A stretch of DNA of 28,451 bases, taken from positions 1 through 28,451 of the forward strand of contig DASPFV010000011.1 of NCBI GenBank assembly GCA_035620975.1, read 5' to 3'. Position 1 is the first letter of the stretch, and each line of letters opens with the position of its first letter. Under the pieces are notes generated by a model that saw only the letters and a list, made by a program, of their open reading frames with translations, was not told where the DNA came from and ran no database searches. Position numbers and translations under genes: made by a program. This DNA comes from DASPFV01 sp035620975 (GTDB lineage Bacteria; Acidobacteriota; Vicinamibacteria; Vicinamibacterales; 2-12-FULL-66-21). Below, piece after piece: positions 7,701 to 16,752 of the stretch.

Positions 7701-7706
7701 TAGAAT
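7701..7706 (+). promoter_or_regulatory. Candidate -10 box (TAGAAT) upstream of the tRNA-editing gene
   Basis: TAGAAT ends ten bases before the ATG at 7717. No ribosome binding site lies between them and no -35 consensus is visible, which suggests a transcript with almost no leader. Confidence 0.4.
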
Positions 7707-7716
7707 CGTCGTCGCG

Positions 7717-8214
7717 ATGAGCGACCCGGTGGCACTGGTTCGTTCCGCCCTCGACGGCCTCGGGATTCCCTATTCGCTGTACGACCATCCGCCGGTCTTC
7801 ACGGCGGAGGAGGCGGCGCGTCACTGGGCGGATATCCCGGCGACAGGTGTCAAGAACCTTTTCCTCCGCAACAGGAAGGGCGACCGCCACTATCTGGTGC
7901 TGCTCGGCCTCGATCGGCAGGCGGACCTGAAGGAGCTCGTCAGCATCATCGGGGACGACCGTCTGAGCTTCGGGTCGCCGGACCGTTTGAAGGCACAGCT
8001 CGGCCTCACTCCCGGCTCGGTATCGCCCTTCGGCCTGCTGCACAACGACGGTGGACTGATCGTGGTGATCGATGCCGCGCTCCGCGGCGCCGGCCGGCTG
8101 ATTTTTCACCCCAACATCAACACGGCCAGCCTGAGCATTGCCGTGGCGGACTTCGAGCGCTTTCTGGCGACGCGCCGGAACCCGGTGCGCTGGGTGAGGA
8201 TCGCGGGCCGGTGA
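7717..8214 (+). CDS. ProX/PrdX-type prolyl-tRNA editing protein (YbaK family)
   Basis: A 165-aa free-standing aminoacyl-tRNA deacylase of the YbaK/ProX/INS family. These remove wrongly attached alanine (or cysteine) from tRNA(Pro) in the cytoplasm and so protect translation accuracy. The family lysine is present in GVKNLFLRNRKG (Lys46). The later conserved block GLTPGSVSPFGLLHN (about 96-110) and FHPNINTASL near the C-terminus match the ProX/PrdX subgroup better than Cys-tRNA(Pro) YbaK. Length is as expected for the family. A TAGAAT box ten bases before the ATG suggests its own leaderless promoter. It converges with typA, whose stop is 30 bases away. Confidence 0.85.
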   Translation: MSDPVALVRSALDGLGIPYSLYDHPPVFTAEEAARHWADIPATGVKNLFLRNRKGDRHYLVLLGLDRQADLKELVSIIGDDRLSFGSPDRLKAQLGLTPGSVSPFGLLHNDGGLIVVIDAALRGAGRLIFHPNINTASLSIAVADFERFLATRRNPVRWVRIAGR

Positions 8215-8244
8215 GGCCTGCCGGCCCTCTGAAAGGAGAACGGG

Positions 8245-10083
<1,839 letters not shown>

Positions 10084-10089
10084 CCCATC

Positions 10090-10095
10090 AGTATA
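10090..10095 (-). promoter_or_regulatory. Candidate -10 box (TATACT) of typA
   Basis: Reading the - strand, TATACT is followed by six bases and then the typA ATG. This spacing puts the likely first transcribed base at or within a base or two of the A of the start codon. A -35 box at normal spacing is not clear, because that area is occupied by the CACGGACAAA repeat. Confidence 0.45.
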
Positions 10096-10100
10096 CCTGG

Positions 10101-10154
10101 GCCACGGACAAACACGGACAAACACGGCCACAGAAGAACACGGAATGACACGGA
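10101..10154 (+). repeat. Left arm of an inverted CACGGA-type repeat pair
   Basis: A short array made of repeated ACACGGACAA and ACACGGAA-like units. Bases 10127-10145 are an exact 19-base reverse complement of 10723-10741. The array begins 17 bases upstream of the typA start. The two arms enclose about 570 bases with no convincing gene. Confidence 0.7.
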
Positions 10155-10686
10155 GGGGGTTTTGGTCACAGCACCATCGAGTGAGCGACTATGGACGTCC
10201 CGCAGACAAGAAGGACCGACCTCCGTCGGCCAGGCGCGGATGACGCAGCTGTGCGTGTTCACCACACTGCGCCGATCCGCACGAGACCGAGAGTCGGTCC
10301 GTGGGTAACGTACGATTGTCGGCTGACGTCCACGCCGAAAGCGATCACCATCGAGCTCGCCGAGTCCTCCGGCGAGGTCCGCACGCCCGGGCCCATTCCC
10401 AATCGGCCTGACCCGGTCTGCCGCCGGTGCACAAGCTGGGACCATCGGATCAGCTGCGCGTCTGCTGCGAAGCCGGCCCGACCGGCTACGTGCTGGACTG
10501 CCGTCCTCACGCCGACCACCAGGAGTACCCAGGGAGAGAAGAGCGACACGACCACCACGAGCTGCATCGCACCACGATGCTGGCTTGACACCGCGCGTCG
10601 ATCTTAAGGAACAACCGAACTCACCTGCGGAATGGCCGTGGACACCCGTTTGGCGTCCATTTAAGGGGAAGCCATCGTCCCATCCA
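10155..10686. other. Region without a convincing gene between inverted repeat arms
   Basis: Open frames exist on both strands but none has a recognisable domain or a good ribosome binding site. A small hairpin CCGAC-CTCC-GTCGG is present at 10216-10229. The best coding candidate is a - strand frame with one hydrophobic helix, listed separately. The segment could be cargo or debris of a non-autonomous element, or a poorly conserved spacer. Confidence 0.5.
10259..10567 (-). CDS. Hypothetical small membrane protein (doubtful)
   Basis: A 102-aa open frame, not recognised. It starts with a strongly hydrophobic segment (about residues 2-20, with a VVVV run and WVLLVVGV) that could be a membrane anchor or signal. 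A soluble Arg/Gly/Ser-rich remainder follows. Third codon positions are GC-rich like the neighbours, which mildly favours coding. There is no good ribosome binding site, no domain, and the frame lies within the block bounded by inverted repeats. It may be a chance frame. Confidence 0.25.
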   Translation of the reverse strand: MQLVVVVSLFSPWVLLVVGVRTAVQHVAGRAGFAADAQLIRWSQLVHRRQTGSGRLGMGPGVRTSPEDSASSMVIAFGVDVSRQSYVTHGPTLGLVRIGAVW

Positions 10687-10741
10687 TCCGTGTTCTTCCG
10701 TGTTCTTCCGTGGCCGTGGTTCTTCCGTGTTCTTCTGTGGC
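10687..10741 (-). repeat. Right arm of the inverted CACGGA-type repeat pair
   Basis: On the + strand this reads as four partly degenerate copies of TCCGTGTTCT, with a TGGCCGTGG interruption. Bases 10723-10741 are the exact reverse complement of 10127-10145 in the left arm. Reverse orientation of two related arrays is the main reason to treat the interval as one unit. Confidence 0.7.
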
Positions 10742-10853
10742 GGGCGTCAACCGATTCGGGCCGCGGCGCGTCATACTGCTGACACCGGCGACGCTGGGCA
10801 CCCGCCCGGCCGACCCGGTGGTCCGACCCGGACCTGGATGTGTCCGCGAGCGC

Positions 10854-10881
10854 CTGTCAACCCCTTTCGGCAGTGTATGTT
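10854..10881 (+). promoter_or_regulatory. Candidate promoter of the ECF sigma operon
   Basis: CTGTCA (10854-10859) and TATGTT (10876-10881) are separated by 16 bases and each match four of six positions of the sigma-70 boxes. GTCAACC inside the first element also resembles the AAC-type -35 motifs of ECF promoters, so autoregulation is possible. It lies just before the proposed GTG start. Confidence 0.3.
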
Positions 10882-10896
10882 GGTCTCCCCACTTCC

Positions 10897-11472
10897 GTGG
10901 CCGTTGACTCGGACCTGATCTCCCGCGCCGCGCGCGGAGATGCGACCGCGTTCCAGGCCCTGGTCGAGCGCCATCGCGCGATGGTCTATCGTGTGGCCTA
11001 TCAGTTCGCCGGGAATCATCACGACGCCGAGGACATCGCCCAGGATGTGTTCCTCAAGGTCTACCGGTCGCTGGATCGATTCCGTCAGGATGCGCAGCTC
11101 ACGTCCTGGCTCTACCGTATTGTCATGAACGCGTGCATTGACCACCGCCGCCGCAGCCAGCCGGCCGTGGCCGTCCCGTTCGGCGACGACGCTGAACTGC
11201 GGGTGTTGAACATGCCCGAAGACGCCCCCGGCCCCGAGCAGCGAGCCTACGCCGGGGAGCTGGGCGCGGTACTCCAGGCGGCAGTCGCCCGTCTGCCGCA
11301 GGGGCAGAGGCTGATTTTCGTCATGCGGCACCATCAGGGCCTCAAGCTGGGGGAGATTGCCGAGGCGCTCGGGCTGGCCGAGGGTACCGTCAAGCGACAG
11401 CTGCATTCGGCTGTGCACCGCCTGCGGCACGTCCTCTCGGCCGCCAGGGTGACTGCGGGAGGCGGTGAATGA
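10897..11472 (+). CDS. ECF-family RNA polymerase sigma factor
   Basis: A sigma factor of about 191 aa with only regions 2 and 4, as in extracytoplasmic-function sigma factors. Region 2 spans about 5-75, including DAEDIAQDVFLKVYRSL and the promoter-melting block FRQDAQLTSWLYRIVMNACIDHRRR. Region 4 spans about 125-180, including LPQGQRLIFVMRHHQGLKLGEIAEALGLAEGTVKRQLHSAVHRLR, a helix-turn-helix that would read the -35 element. The GTG at 10897 starts right at the usual N-terminus (DSDLISRAARGD); GTG codons at 10840 and 10873 are in-frame alternatives, and none has a good ribosome binding site. The stop overlaps the anti-sigma start by four bases (ATGA), the classic coupling for a sigma/anti-sigma pair. 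Confidence 0.9.
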   Translation: MAVDSDLISRAARGDATAFQALVERHRAMVYRVAYQFAGNHHDAEDIAQDVFLKVYRSLDRFRQDAQLTSWLYRIVMNACIDHRRRSQPAVAVPFGDDAELRVLNMPEDAPGPEQRAYAGELGAVLQAAVARLPQGQRLIFVMRHHQGLKLGEIAEALGLAEGTVKRQLHSAVHRLRHVLSAARVTAGGGE

Positions 11473-12263
11473 CCACCTGTCACGTTCTGGCGTCCGGCAC
11501 CGTGGAGCTGCTCTTCTACGGCGAACTGTCCGGAGACCGTCGGCTCGCGACGGAGCAGCACCTCTCGAGCTGCGCGGAGTGCCGAGCCGCCTTCGAAGAG
11601 CTGGTGGAGATTCGAGAGGCGCTCGCCTCCGTTCCTGGCGAGTCCACGCCGCCGGGAGGCGACTGGAGCGGCTTCATGCTCCGGCTGGACCAGGCTGTCG
11701 CCGGGATCGACGGACACCCGGGAGCGACGACCGGGTCCGCGGTCGCGTCCGACCGGCGGTGGGTGCCGCTGCTGGCGATGGCCGCGCTCCTGGCGCTGGT
11801 GACAATGAGCGTGGTCTCGCTGGTGGTCTGGCGATCGCAGGCGCCGGGGGATCTGACGGTCGCGGGCAAGGTCGTCGGGCCTGACGTTCCGGCGCCAGTT
11901 CAGGCCGCACTCTCAGGCGACGCCGCGTTTGCAGCGCTCACCGAGCAGCATCTGGAGCGTTCGAAGCTGGTCGTCTTCAAGCTGGCCAGCCGGGGCACCG
12001 ATGGCGACGCCGGAAGCAGTCTCGACTACGAGCGCCGGCTCGCGTCCACGCTGCTGGGCGACACGCGGCTGTACCGCCTGACGGCCGAACAGCGCGGCCT
12101 GACCTCGGTGGCCCGCGTGATGGGTGATCTCGAGCTGGTCCTGCTGCAGACGTCGATGTCGGAGCAGCTCGATGCGGACGCGGTCGGGCAGATCCAGCGT
12201 CTGATCCGCAAGCGCGACCTCGTGACGAAGATGAACGCCGTGGCGATGGCGGGCGGCATGTGA
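11469..12263 (+). CDS. Membrane anti-sigma factor with zinc-finger (ZAS-type) domain
   Basis: A 264-aa single-pass membrane protein that probably binds and inhibits the sigma factor encoded just upstream. The N-terminal cytoplasmic domain has the zinc-binding anti-sigma motif HLSSCAEC (His31, Cys35, Cys38), with Cys4 or His5 as a possible fourth ligand. One transmembrane helix lies at about 98-121. The remaining 140 residues would be periplasmic and resemble no sensor domain I recognise; they are rich in charged helices. Four-base overlap with the sigma gene indicates translational coupling. The protein ends 26 bases before the HEAT-repeat gene, which suggests one operon. Confidence 0.86.
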   Translation: MTTCHVLASGTVELLFYGELSGDRRLATEQHLSSCAECRAAFEELVEIREALASVPGESTPPGGDWSGFMLRLDQAVAGIDGHPGATTGSAVASDRRWVPLLAMAALLALVTMSVVSLVVWRSQAPGDLTVAGKVVGPDVPAPVQAALSGDAAFAALTEQHLERSKLVVFKLASRGTDGDAGSSLDYERRLASTLLGDTRLYRLTAEQRGLTSVARVMGDLELVLLQTSMSEQLDADAVGQIQRLIRKRDLVTKMNAVAMAGGM

Positions 12264-12289
12264 CGCCGCGATGACCTCGGACATGACAC

Positions 12290-13474
12290 ATGACGACGAT
12301 GAAGACTCGGGTGCGACTGGCAGCTTCGCTGATCCTCGCGATTGGTCTGGCGCAGGCTCCGTCCCTGGCGGCGGGCGAGCGCGAATCGCGGCGGCTCGCC
12401 GAGGCCAAGGACTGCATCGCGGAGGAGCAGTGGGGCCGGGCAATCGAGCTGCTGCGACTGGCCGTCAACGATTCGAAGGAAGCGAACCGCGACGAAGCGC
12501 TCTACTGGCTCGCCCACAGCCTTGACGAGTACGGCGATCCCGTGTCGGCGCTCGAAACGATCCGGCGGCTGGAGACCGAGTACCGTACGAGCGCCTGGCG
12601 GAAGCCGGCCGGGGCGCTGCGCATCCAGATGGCGGTTCGACTCCGGCGCGACGACGTGCTCTGGCTGACCGTGGCTCCGCCGGCTCCCCCCGCGCCGCCC
12701 GTCCAGCCAGCGCCGCCCACCCAGCCACCGCCACCCGCGCCCCCGGCACCGCCCACGCCGGCGCCGGCAGTGCGGGTTCCCCGGGCGGCTCCGCCCGCAC
12801 CGCCCCCGCCGGGATTGTGGCTGCCCGAAGGGTACGTGGCGGACGCGGATCTGCGCATCCAGGCACTCGGCAGCCTCATCCGCTCCGACGCCGAGAAGGT
12901 GATCCCGCTGCTGCGCGAGATTGCGCTGGAGAGCGAGAACGCCAGCGAAGCCAGCCGCGCCGTGTTCGTAATGGCCCAGTCGGGCCGCCCGGAAGCCACG
13001 CGCAGCGTCATCCAGGTGGCCTACGAGGCGGCCGAGCCGGTGCGCATCGCGGCCGTGCGCGAGCTGGGGCGGCTGGAAGGGCCAGACATCTCCCGGGAAC
13101 TGGTGCACGTGTACTCGACCGGCCAGTACGCCGTGAAGCGTCAGGTCGTCAGGTCGCTTGGTGACCGTCGCGAACGACAGGCGCTCCTGGACATTGCACA
13201 GACGGAACGCGATCCGGAACTGCGGTCGCGCGCGATTCTGACCCTCGGCCAGATCGGCGGACGCGAGCAGCTCAAGCTCCTCTACGGCCGTGTCGGGCCC
13301 GAGACGAAACGCACCATCATCCTCGGGCTGTTCAATGCCCGCGCCGACACCGACCTGGTCCAGATTGCGCAGCGCGAGCGGAGTCGCACGCTGCGCCAGG
13401 AGATAGCCACGAAGCTCCGGCTGCTCGGCACTCCGGCGGCCCGGGAGTACCTCCAGTCGGGCAGTCAGAAGTAG
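12290..13474 (+). CDS. Secreted HEAT-repeat protein with proline-rich linker
   Basis: A 394-aa exported protein. Residues 1-27 form a Sec signal peptide ending in LAA. Residues 32-105 form helical pairs resembling TPR-type units (EEQWGRAIELLRLAV, EALYWLAHSLDEYGDPVSALETI). Residues 130-175 are an almost pure Pro/Ala/Val linker. Residues 185-390 form repeated two-helix HEAT or PBS-lyase-like units of about 31-35 residues (IPLLREIALES, RIAAVRELGRLE, LRSRAILTLGQIG). No catalytic residues are seen, so it is probably a periplasmic scaffold. Its place after a sigma/anti-sigma pair suggests that it belongs to the same envelope-stress regulon or senses the signal. The start may also be the ATG three codons later (12299). 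Confidence 0.8.
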   Translation: MTTMKTRVRLAASLILAIGLAQAPSLAAGERESRRLAEAKDCIAEEQWGRAIELLRLAVNDSKEANRDEALYWLAHSLDEYGDPVSALETIRRLETEYRTSAWRKPAGALRIQMAVRLRRDDVLWLTVAPPAPPAPPVQPAPPTQPPPPAPPAPPTPAPAVRVPRAAPPAPPPPGLWLPEGYVADADLRIQALGSLIRSDAEKVIPLLREIALESENASEASRAVFVMAQSGRPEATRSVIQVAYEAAEPVRIAAVRELGRLEGPDISRELVHVYSTGQYAVKRQVVRSLGDRRERQALLDIAQTERDPELRSRAILTLGQIGGREQLKLLYGRVGPETKRTIILGLFNARADTDLVQIAQRERSRTLRQEIATKLRLLGTPAAREYLQSGSQK

Positions 13475-13521
13475 TGGGACGTCTGGATGATCTCTGCGCG
13501 GCATCCCGGGTTCCACGCCGC

Positions 13522-13551
13522 GTGATTGGCCCGCGACAGCGGAGCGGGCCA
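13522..13551 (+). repeat. Intergenic repeat, copy 2, with hairpin
   Basis: The first 25 bases match 7604-7628 with two differences. Here the element forms a perfect 8-bp stem, TGGCCCGC (13527-13534) with GCGGGCCA (13544-13551), enclosing nine bases. It lies 47 bases after the stop of the HEAT gene and could act as a transcription end, or be a REP-like element. Confidence 0.5.
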
Positions 13552-13637
13552 CTCTGCATCTCGAGCATGCGGTCTGGTCGACCGCGCGGCGGGCGGACCT
13601 ACTGTTCCCGCCGCCCGGCTCGATAGACAATAGCGGA

Positions 13638-15158
13638 GTGGAGATCACCAACCCGCTCTACGACAGCCTGCGAATCGAGCAGGCCCCGGGCCCCACCACC
13701 CTCGTCATCTTCGGCGCGACCGGCGATCTCACCCGGCGCAAGCTGCTGCCGGCGCTCTACCACCTGTCGCGCGGCCACCGCCTGCCCGCCCGGTTCTCGG
13801 TGATCGGCGTGGCGCGGACGGAGCAGGCCGACGCGGGGTTCCGCGAGCAGTTCCAGGAGAGCCTTCGCGAGTTCGCCTCGATGGAGCCGGCGGGCGACGA
13901 TGTCGCCGCATCTCTCGCCGAGCGTTTGTACTACCTCTCGGGCGATCTGGACGATCCCGGGCTCTACCGGCGGCTCCAGGCGCGCCTCGAAGAAGTCGAC
14001 GGCGCCGACGGTGTCCTGTTCTATCTGGCCATTCCTCCGACGGCGTACGAGGATGTGGTCCGGCGGCTTGGCGAGGGCGGCCTGGCGTCCGCCGATCCGC
14101 CCCGGTGGCGGCGGCTCATCGTCGAGAAGCCGTTCGGCACCGATCTCCACACCGCGCGCGCGCTCAACGCGACCGTGCACCGCCACTTCGCCGAGGAGCA
14201 GGTCTTCCGCATCGATCACTATCTCGGGAAGGAAACGGTGCAGAACCTGATGGTGTTCAGGTTCGCAAACGGCATGTTCGAGCCGATCTGGAACCGGCGC
14301 TATATCGATCACGTGCAGATTACGGCCGCGGAAACGGTTGGTGTCGAGCGGCGCGCGTCGTACTACGAAGGGGCGGGTGCGCTCCGGGACATGGTCCAGA
14401 ACCATCTCATGCAGCTGCTCTCGCTCATCGCGATGGAGCCGCCGATCACCTTCAGCGCGGCCAGCGTGCGGGATCGCAAGATGGACGCGCTGCTCTCGAT
14501 TCAGCCCATCGTGAACCAGCACGGCCCTGCTCCCGTCGTCCGGGCGCAGTATCGCGAAGGATGGGTGAACGGAGACGAAGTCCCAGGCTACCGCTCGGAA
14601 CCGGGGGTCGCACCGGGTTCGATGACCGAGACCTACGCGGCCCTCAGGCTGCAGCTCGACAGCTGGCGCTGGGCGGGCGTCCCGTTCTACATCCGGAGCG
14701 GAAAGCGGCTGCCGAAGCGCACGACCGAGATTGCCATCCAGTTCCGCCGGCCGCCTCTGGAGATTTTCCGCCGCGTGAGCCCCACCACCGTAGCGCCGAA
14801 CCTCCTGATCGTCAACGTGCAGCCCGACGAAGGCATCTCGATCCGCTTCGACGCGAAGCTCCCGGGCACCCGCATGCAGCTGGCGCCGGTGATGATGAAT
14901 TTCCGCTATGGCGCGCAGTTCGCCCGCGACGTGCCGGAGGCGTACGAGACGCTGCTCCTGGATGCGATGCTCGGCGACCCGACCCTGTTCGCCCGGCACG
15001 ATTTCGTCGAGGCCTCCTGGGCCCTCATCACCCCGGTGCACCAGGCGTGGGACGCGGAGCGCGACGGGCAGATGCCCAGCTACGAGGCCGGGGAATGGGG
15101 ACCCGCTGATGCCGACGGGCTGATGGCGCGCGACGGCCGCCGCTGGAGGACGCTGTGA
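13638..15158 (+). CDS. zwf: Glucose-6-phosphate 1-dehydrogenase
   Basis: A 506-aa enzyme that oxidises glucose 6-phosphate to 6-phosphogluconolactone with NAD(P)+ in the cytoplasm, the first step of the oxidative pentose phosphate pathway. The dinucleotide-binding fingerprint GATGDLTRRKLLPALYHL is at 26-43. The substrate-binding and catalytic signature RIDHYLGKETVQNL starts at 191, with the conserved Lys198 and nearby His. The later blocks EPIWNRRYIDHVQIT and FYIRSGKRLPKR are also typical. Length is that of the complete family. The GTG at 13638 starts just before the first strand; upstream sequence is not Shine-Dalgarno-like. Its last four bases overlap the opcA start (GTGA), so the two are translated together. 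Confidence 0.97.
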   Translation: MEITNPLYDSLRIEQAPGPTTLVIFGATGDLTRRKLLPALYHLSRGHRLPARFSVIGVARTEQADAGFREQFQESLREFASMEPAGDDVAASLAERLYYLSGDLDDPGLYRRLQARLEEVDGADGVLFYLAIPPTAYEDVVRRLGEGGLASADPPRWRRLIVEKPFGTDLHTARALNATVHRHFAEEQVFRIDHYLGKETVQNLMVFRFANGMFEPIWNRRYIDHVQITAAETVGVERRASYYEGAGALRDMVQNHLMQLLSLIAMEPPITFSAASVRDRKMDALLSIQPIVNQHGPAPVVRAQYREGWVNGDEVPGYRSEPGVAPGSMTETYAALRLQLDSWRWAGVPFYIRSGKRLPKRTTEIAIQFRRPPLEIFRRVSPTTVAPNLLIVNVQPDEGISIRFDAKLPGTRMQLAPVMMNFRYGAQFARDVPEAYETLLLDAMLGDPTLFARHDFVEASWALITPVHQAWDAERDGQMPSYEAGEWGPADADGLMARDGRRWRTL

Positions 15159-16081
15159 GCAACCCCGTCAGGATGGAGCATCTGCTGCCCGGCGGCGAGC
15201 CCGTGCGGTTCGCCGAGGCGAACGCCGCCCTCGCCCGGAACCAGGGAGCCGGTGACGCCGCCCTGCCGCATGGGGCGCTCCGCGCGACGGTCGTCGTCGT
15301 CGGGCCCACGGACAGCCTCCCGCAGGCCGGGGAGGCGCTGCGGGAGCTGTCGGAGCGCGTCGGCCTCAGGGCCATCCTCATCGCGCTGGGAACCGAGCGA
15401 TCGCCGGCCGTGGAGGTGAACGGCTGCGCGATCGCGATCGGGGGGCTGAAGCCGCAGTACGTGAACAACGCCGTGGCCGCCCTTCGCCTGTCGAGCCTTC
15501 CGACGGCTGTCTGGTGGCGGGGCGGAGATCCCGGCATGCTGGAAGGACTGGCGGCGCTGTCGGATCGCATCGTTCTGGACGAGGCGTCCGCGCCGGAGGC
15601 CGGGTGGAAACGTGCGATCGCCCTCTTCTCCCACGCGGCCTTCGGCGACCTGCGCTGGGCGCGGCTCACGAGGTGGCGTGCGCTGCTGGCGAACTTCTTC
15701 GATGCGGCCGAGGTGCGGGAGACGGCCGGGTCGTTCGACTCGGTGCGGATCTGCGGGGCAGACGGACCGACCGCCCGCCTGCTCGCCGGCTGGCTGCAGA
15801 CCTCCCTCGAGGGAGTGGCGCGCCTGAGCGTGGACGTCACGACGGAGCCCGGCGACGCTCCCATCCGCGAGGTCAGCCTCGGCGGGCCTTCGCAGGAATT
15901 GACCCTGCGGCTGGCAGGAGGAGGGTCCTGCGTCAAGGCAGCGGCGCGCGTGGCCGGTGCGCGCGCCATTTCCCGCGTGGTCACGTTGGGCGACCAGCGG
16001 GCCGCCACCCTCCTTTCCGAGGAACTACAGGTCCGGGCGAGGGACCCGGCGTTCGAGCGCGCCCTGCGCGCCATCGTTTGA
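15155..16081 (+). CDS. opcA: Glucose-6-phosphate dehydrogenase assembly protein OpcA
   Basis: A 308-aa protein of the OpcA family, known in cyanobacteria and actinobacteria as a partner that promotes oligomerisation and redox control of glucose-6-phosphate dehydrogenase. The diagnostic block DLRWARLTRWRALLANFFD lies at about 165-183, and the N-terminal part has PTAVWWRGGDP, also typical. GTG at 15155 overlaps the zwf stop by four bases, which strongly supports the functional pairing. Cytoplasmic; no membrane segment. The cyanobacterial redox cysteine pattern cannot be confirmed by eye. It is the last gene before the gas vesicle operon, from which it is separated by 308 bases. Confidence 0.9.
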   Translation: MSNPVRMEHLLPGGEPVRFAEANAALARNQGAGDAALPHGALRATVVVVGPTDSLPQAGEALRELSERVGLRAILIALGTERSPAVEVNGCAIAIGGLKPQYVNNAVAALRLSSLPTAVWWRGGDPGMLEGLAALSDRIVLDEASAPEAGWKRAIALFSHAAFGDLRWARLTRWRALLANFFDAAEVRETAGSFDSVRICGADGPTARLLAGWLQTSLEGVARLSVDVTTEPGDAPIREVSLGGPSQELTLRLAGGGSCVKAAARVAGARAISRVVTLGDQRAATLLSEELQVRARDPAFERALRAIV

Positions 16082-16128
16082 GGCGTAGTTCCGGAGAACT
16101 GAGCCGTTCCGTCTGGCCTGTGACAAGC

Positions 16129-16147
16129 GTGCATCATCTCGATGCAC
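16129..16147. promoter_or_regulatory. Perfect 7-bp inverted repeat, hairpin or operator
   Basis: GTGCATC and GATGCAC are separated by ATCTC. The palindromic half-sites, 243 bases before the gvpJ start and 48 after the opcA stop, could bind a dimeric regulator or form an RNA hairpin that ends the zwf-opcA transcript. Nothing in the sequence decides between these. Confidence 0.35.
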
Positions 16148-16350
16148 TCCGGGGCCAGCCGGTTCGCGATTTGCCCACTGAATCCTGCCCTCGATCTGGC
16201 CGTGTACTTGCAGCGGGTGCATAGTTCCCCAACTCCTCATGGGCGGATCGGCAGTTTGACGGGAGTCGGGGAGGTCCGTCCGTTGGGCAGCCCTCGAGAC
16301 GCTGCGATATACCTCAGCTCATCCGCCGGGAGTCGAGGCGGCTGCGCTCG

Positions 16351-16380
16351 TTGCCTCGCTTCCGGTCGTTTGGATATAGT
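16351..16380 (+). promoter_or_regulatory. Candidate promoter of the gas vesicle operon
   Basis: TTGCCT (16351-16356) and TATAGT (16375-16380) are 18 bases apart and match four and five of six positions of the sigma-70 boxes. The ATG of gvpJ begins ten bases after the -10 box, so the transcript would have a leader of at most a few bases. No ribosome binding site is present before gvpJ, which agrees with leaderless initiation. Confidence 0.5.
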
Positions 16381-16389
16381 CGCAGCCGC

Positions 16390-16716
16390 ATGGCTCTCGA
16401 GCTCCCTGCACATCATCGGTCCACCGGCCTGGTGGACGTGCTGGATCGCGTCCTCGACAAGGGCCTGGTGATCGCCGGGGACATCAAGGTGTCGCTGGCT
16501 GAAGTGGAGCTTCTGACGATTCGGATTCGCCTGCTCGTCTGCTCGCTCGACAAGGCGCAGGAGATCGGGCTGGACTGGTGGCGGTACGACCGGGATCTCT
16601 CGCCGGGGAGCGATCGGCGCGCCCTGGCGGAACACGCCGAGCTGCGGGCGCAGGTTCGTGAGCTCGAGAAGAAGGTGGCGACGTTGGCGGGCTCCGGCTC
16701 CCGCCGGCGGCGGTGA
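16390..16716 (+). CDS. gvpJ: Gas vesicle protein GvpJ (GvpA/J/M/S family)
   Basis: A 108-aa minor shell protein of gas vesicles. The family domain spans about 11-72: STGLVDVLDRVLDKGLVIAGD, then VSLAEVELLTIRIRLLV, then SLDKAQEIGLDWWRYD. The IAGDI and DKAQEIGLDWW patterns are those of GvpJ rather than the main wall protein GvpA. GvpJ is thought to help nucleate the vesicle. After the domain, residues 74-100 form a short coiled coil (LAEHAELRAQVRELEKKVATLAG) and the protein ends in RRRR, an extension not needed by classic GvpJ. It is the first gene of the operon, placed before gvpA, which is unusual. The ATG at 16390 follows the promoter-like TATAGT by nine bases. Confidence 0.9.
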   Translation: MALELPAHHRSTGLVDVLDRVLDKGLVIAGDIKVSLAEVELLTIRIRLLVCSLDKAQEIGLDWWRYDRDLSPGSDRRALAEHAELRAQVRELEKKVATLAGSGSRRRR

Positions 16717-16752
16717 TGACGGCGGACTCCGGCAGGCGACCAGGAGCGAGCA

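Larger units (their letters stand above)
16082..16389. other. Intergenic region upstream of the gas vesicle operon
   Basis: No gene is recognised in these 308 bases. It holds two perfect short inverted repeats, AGTTC-CGGA-GAACT (16087-16100) and GTGCATC-ATCTC-GATGCAC (16129-16147), and near its end a promoter-like pair directly before gvpJ. The first repeat may belong to the end of the opcA transcript. The second could be a hairpin or an operator. No T-run follows either one. Confidence 0.5.

Noticed and set aside
10585..10590. TTGACA as a -35 box in the gene-poor region
   Set aside because: No acceptable -10 box follows at 16-18 bases; the nearest AT-rich sequence, TTAAGG, is misplaced and does not match.
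10191..10607. + strand open frame of 138 codons between the inverted repeats
   Set aside because: Thr, Arg and Ser-rich without any domain or ribosome binding site; typical of an out-of-frame reading.
13581..13618. Second hairpin between the HEAT gene and zwf
   Set aside because: GGCGG and CCGCC blocks are present, but the pairing is irregular and expected by chance at this GC content.
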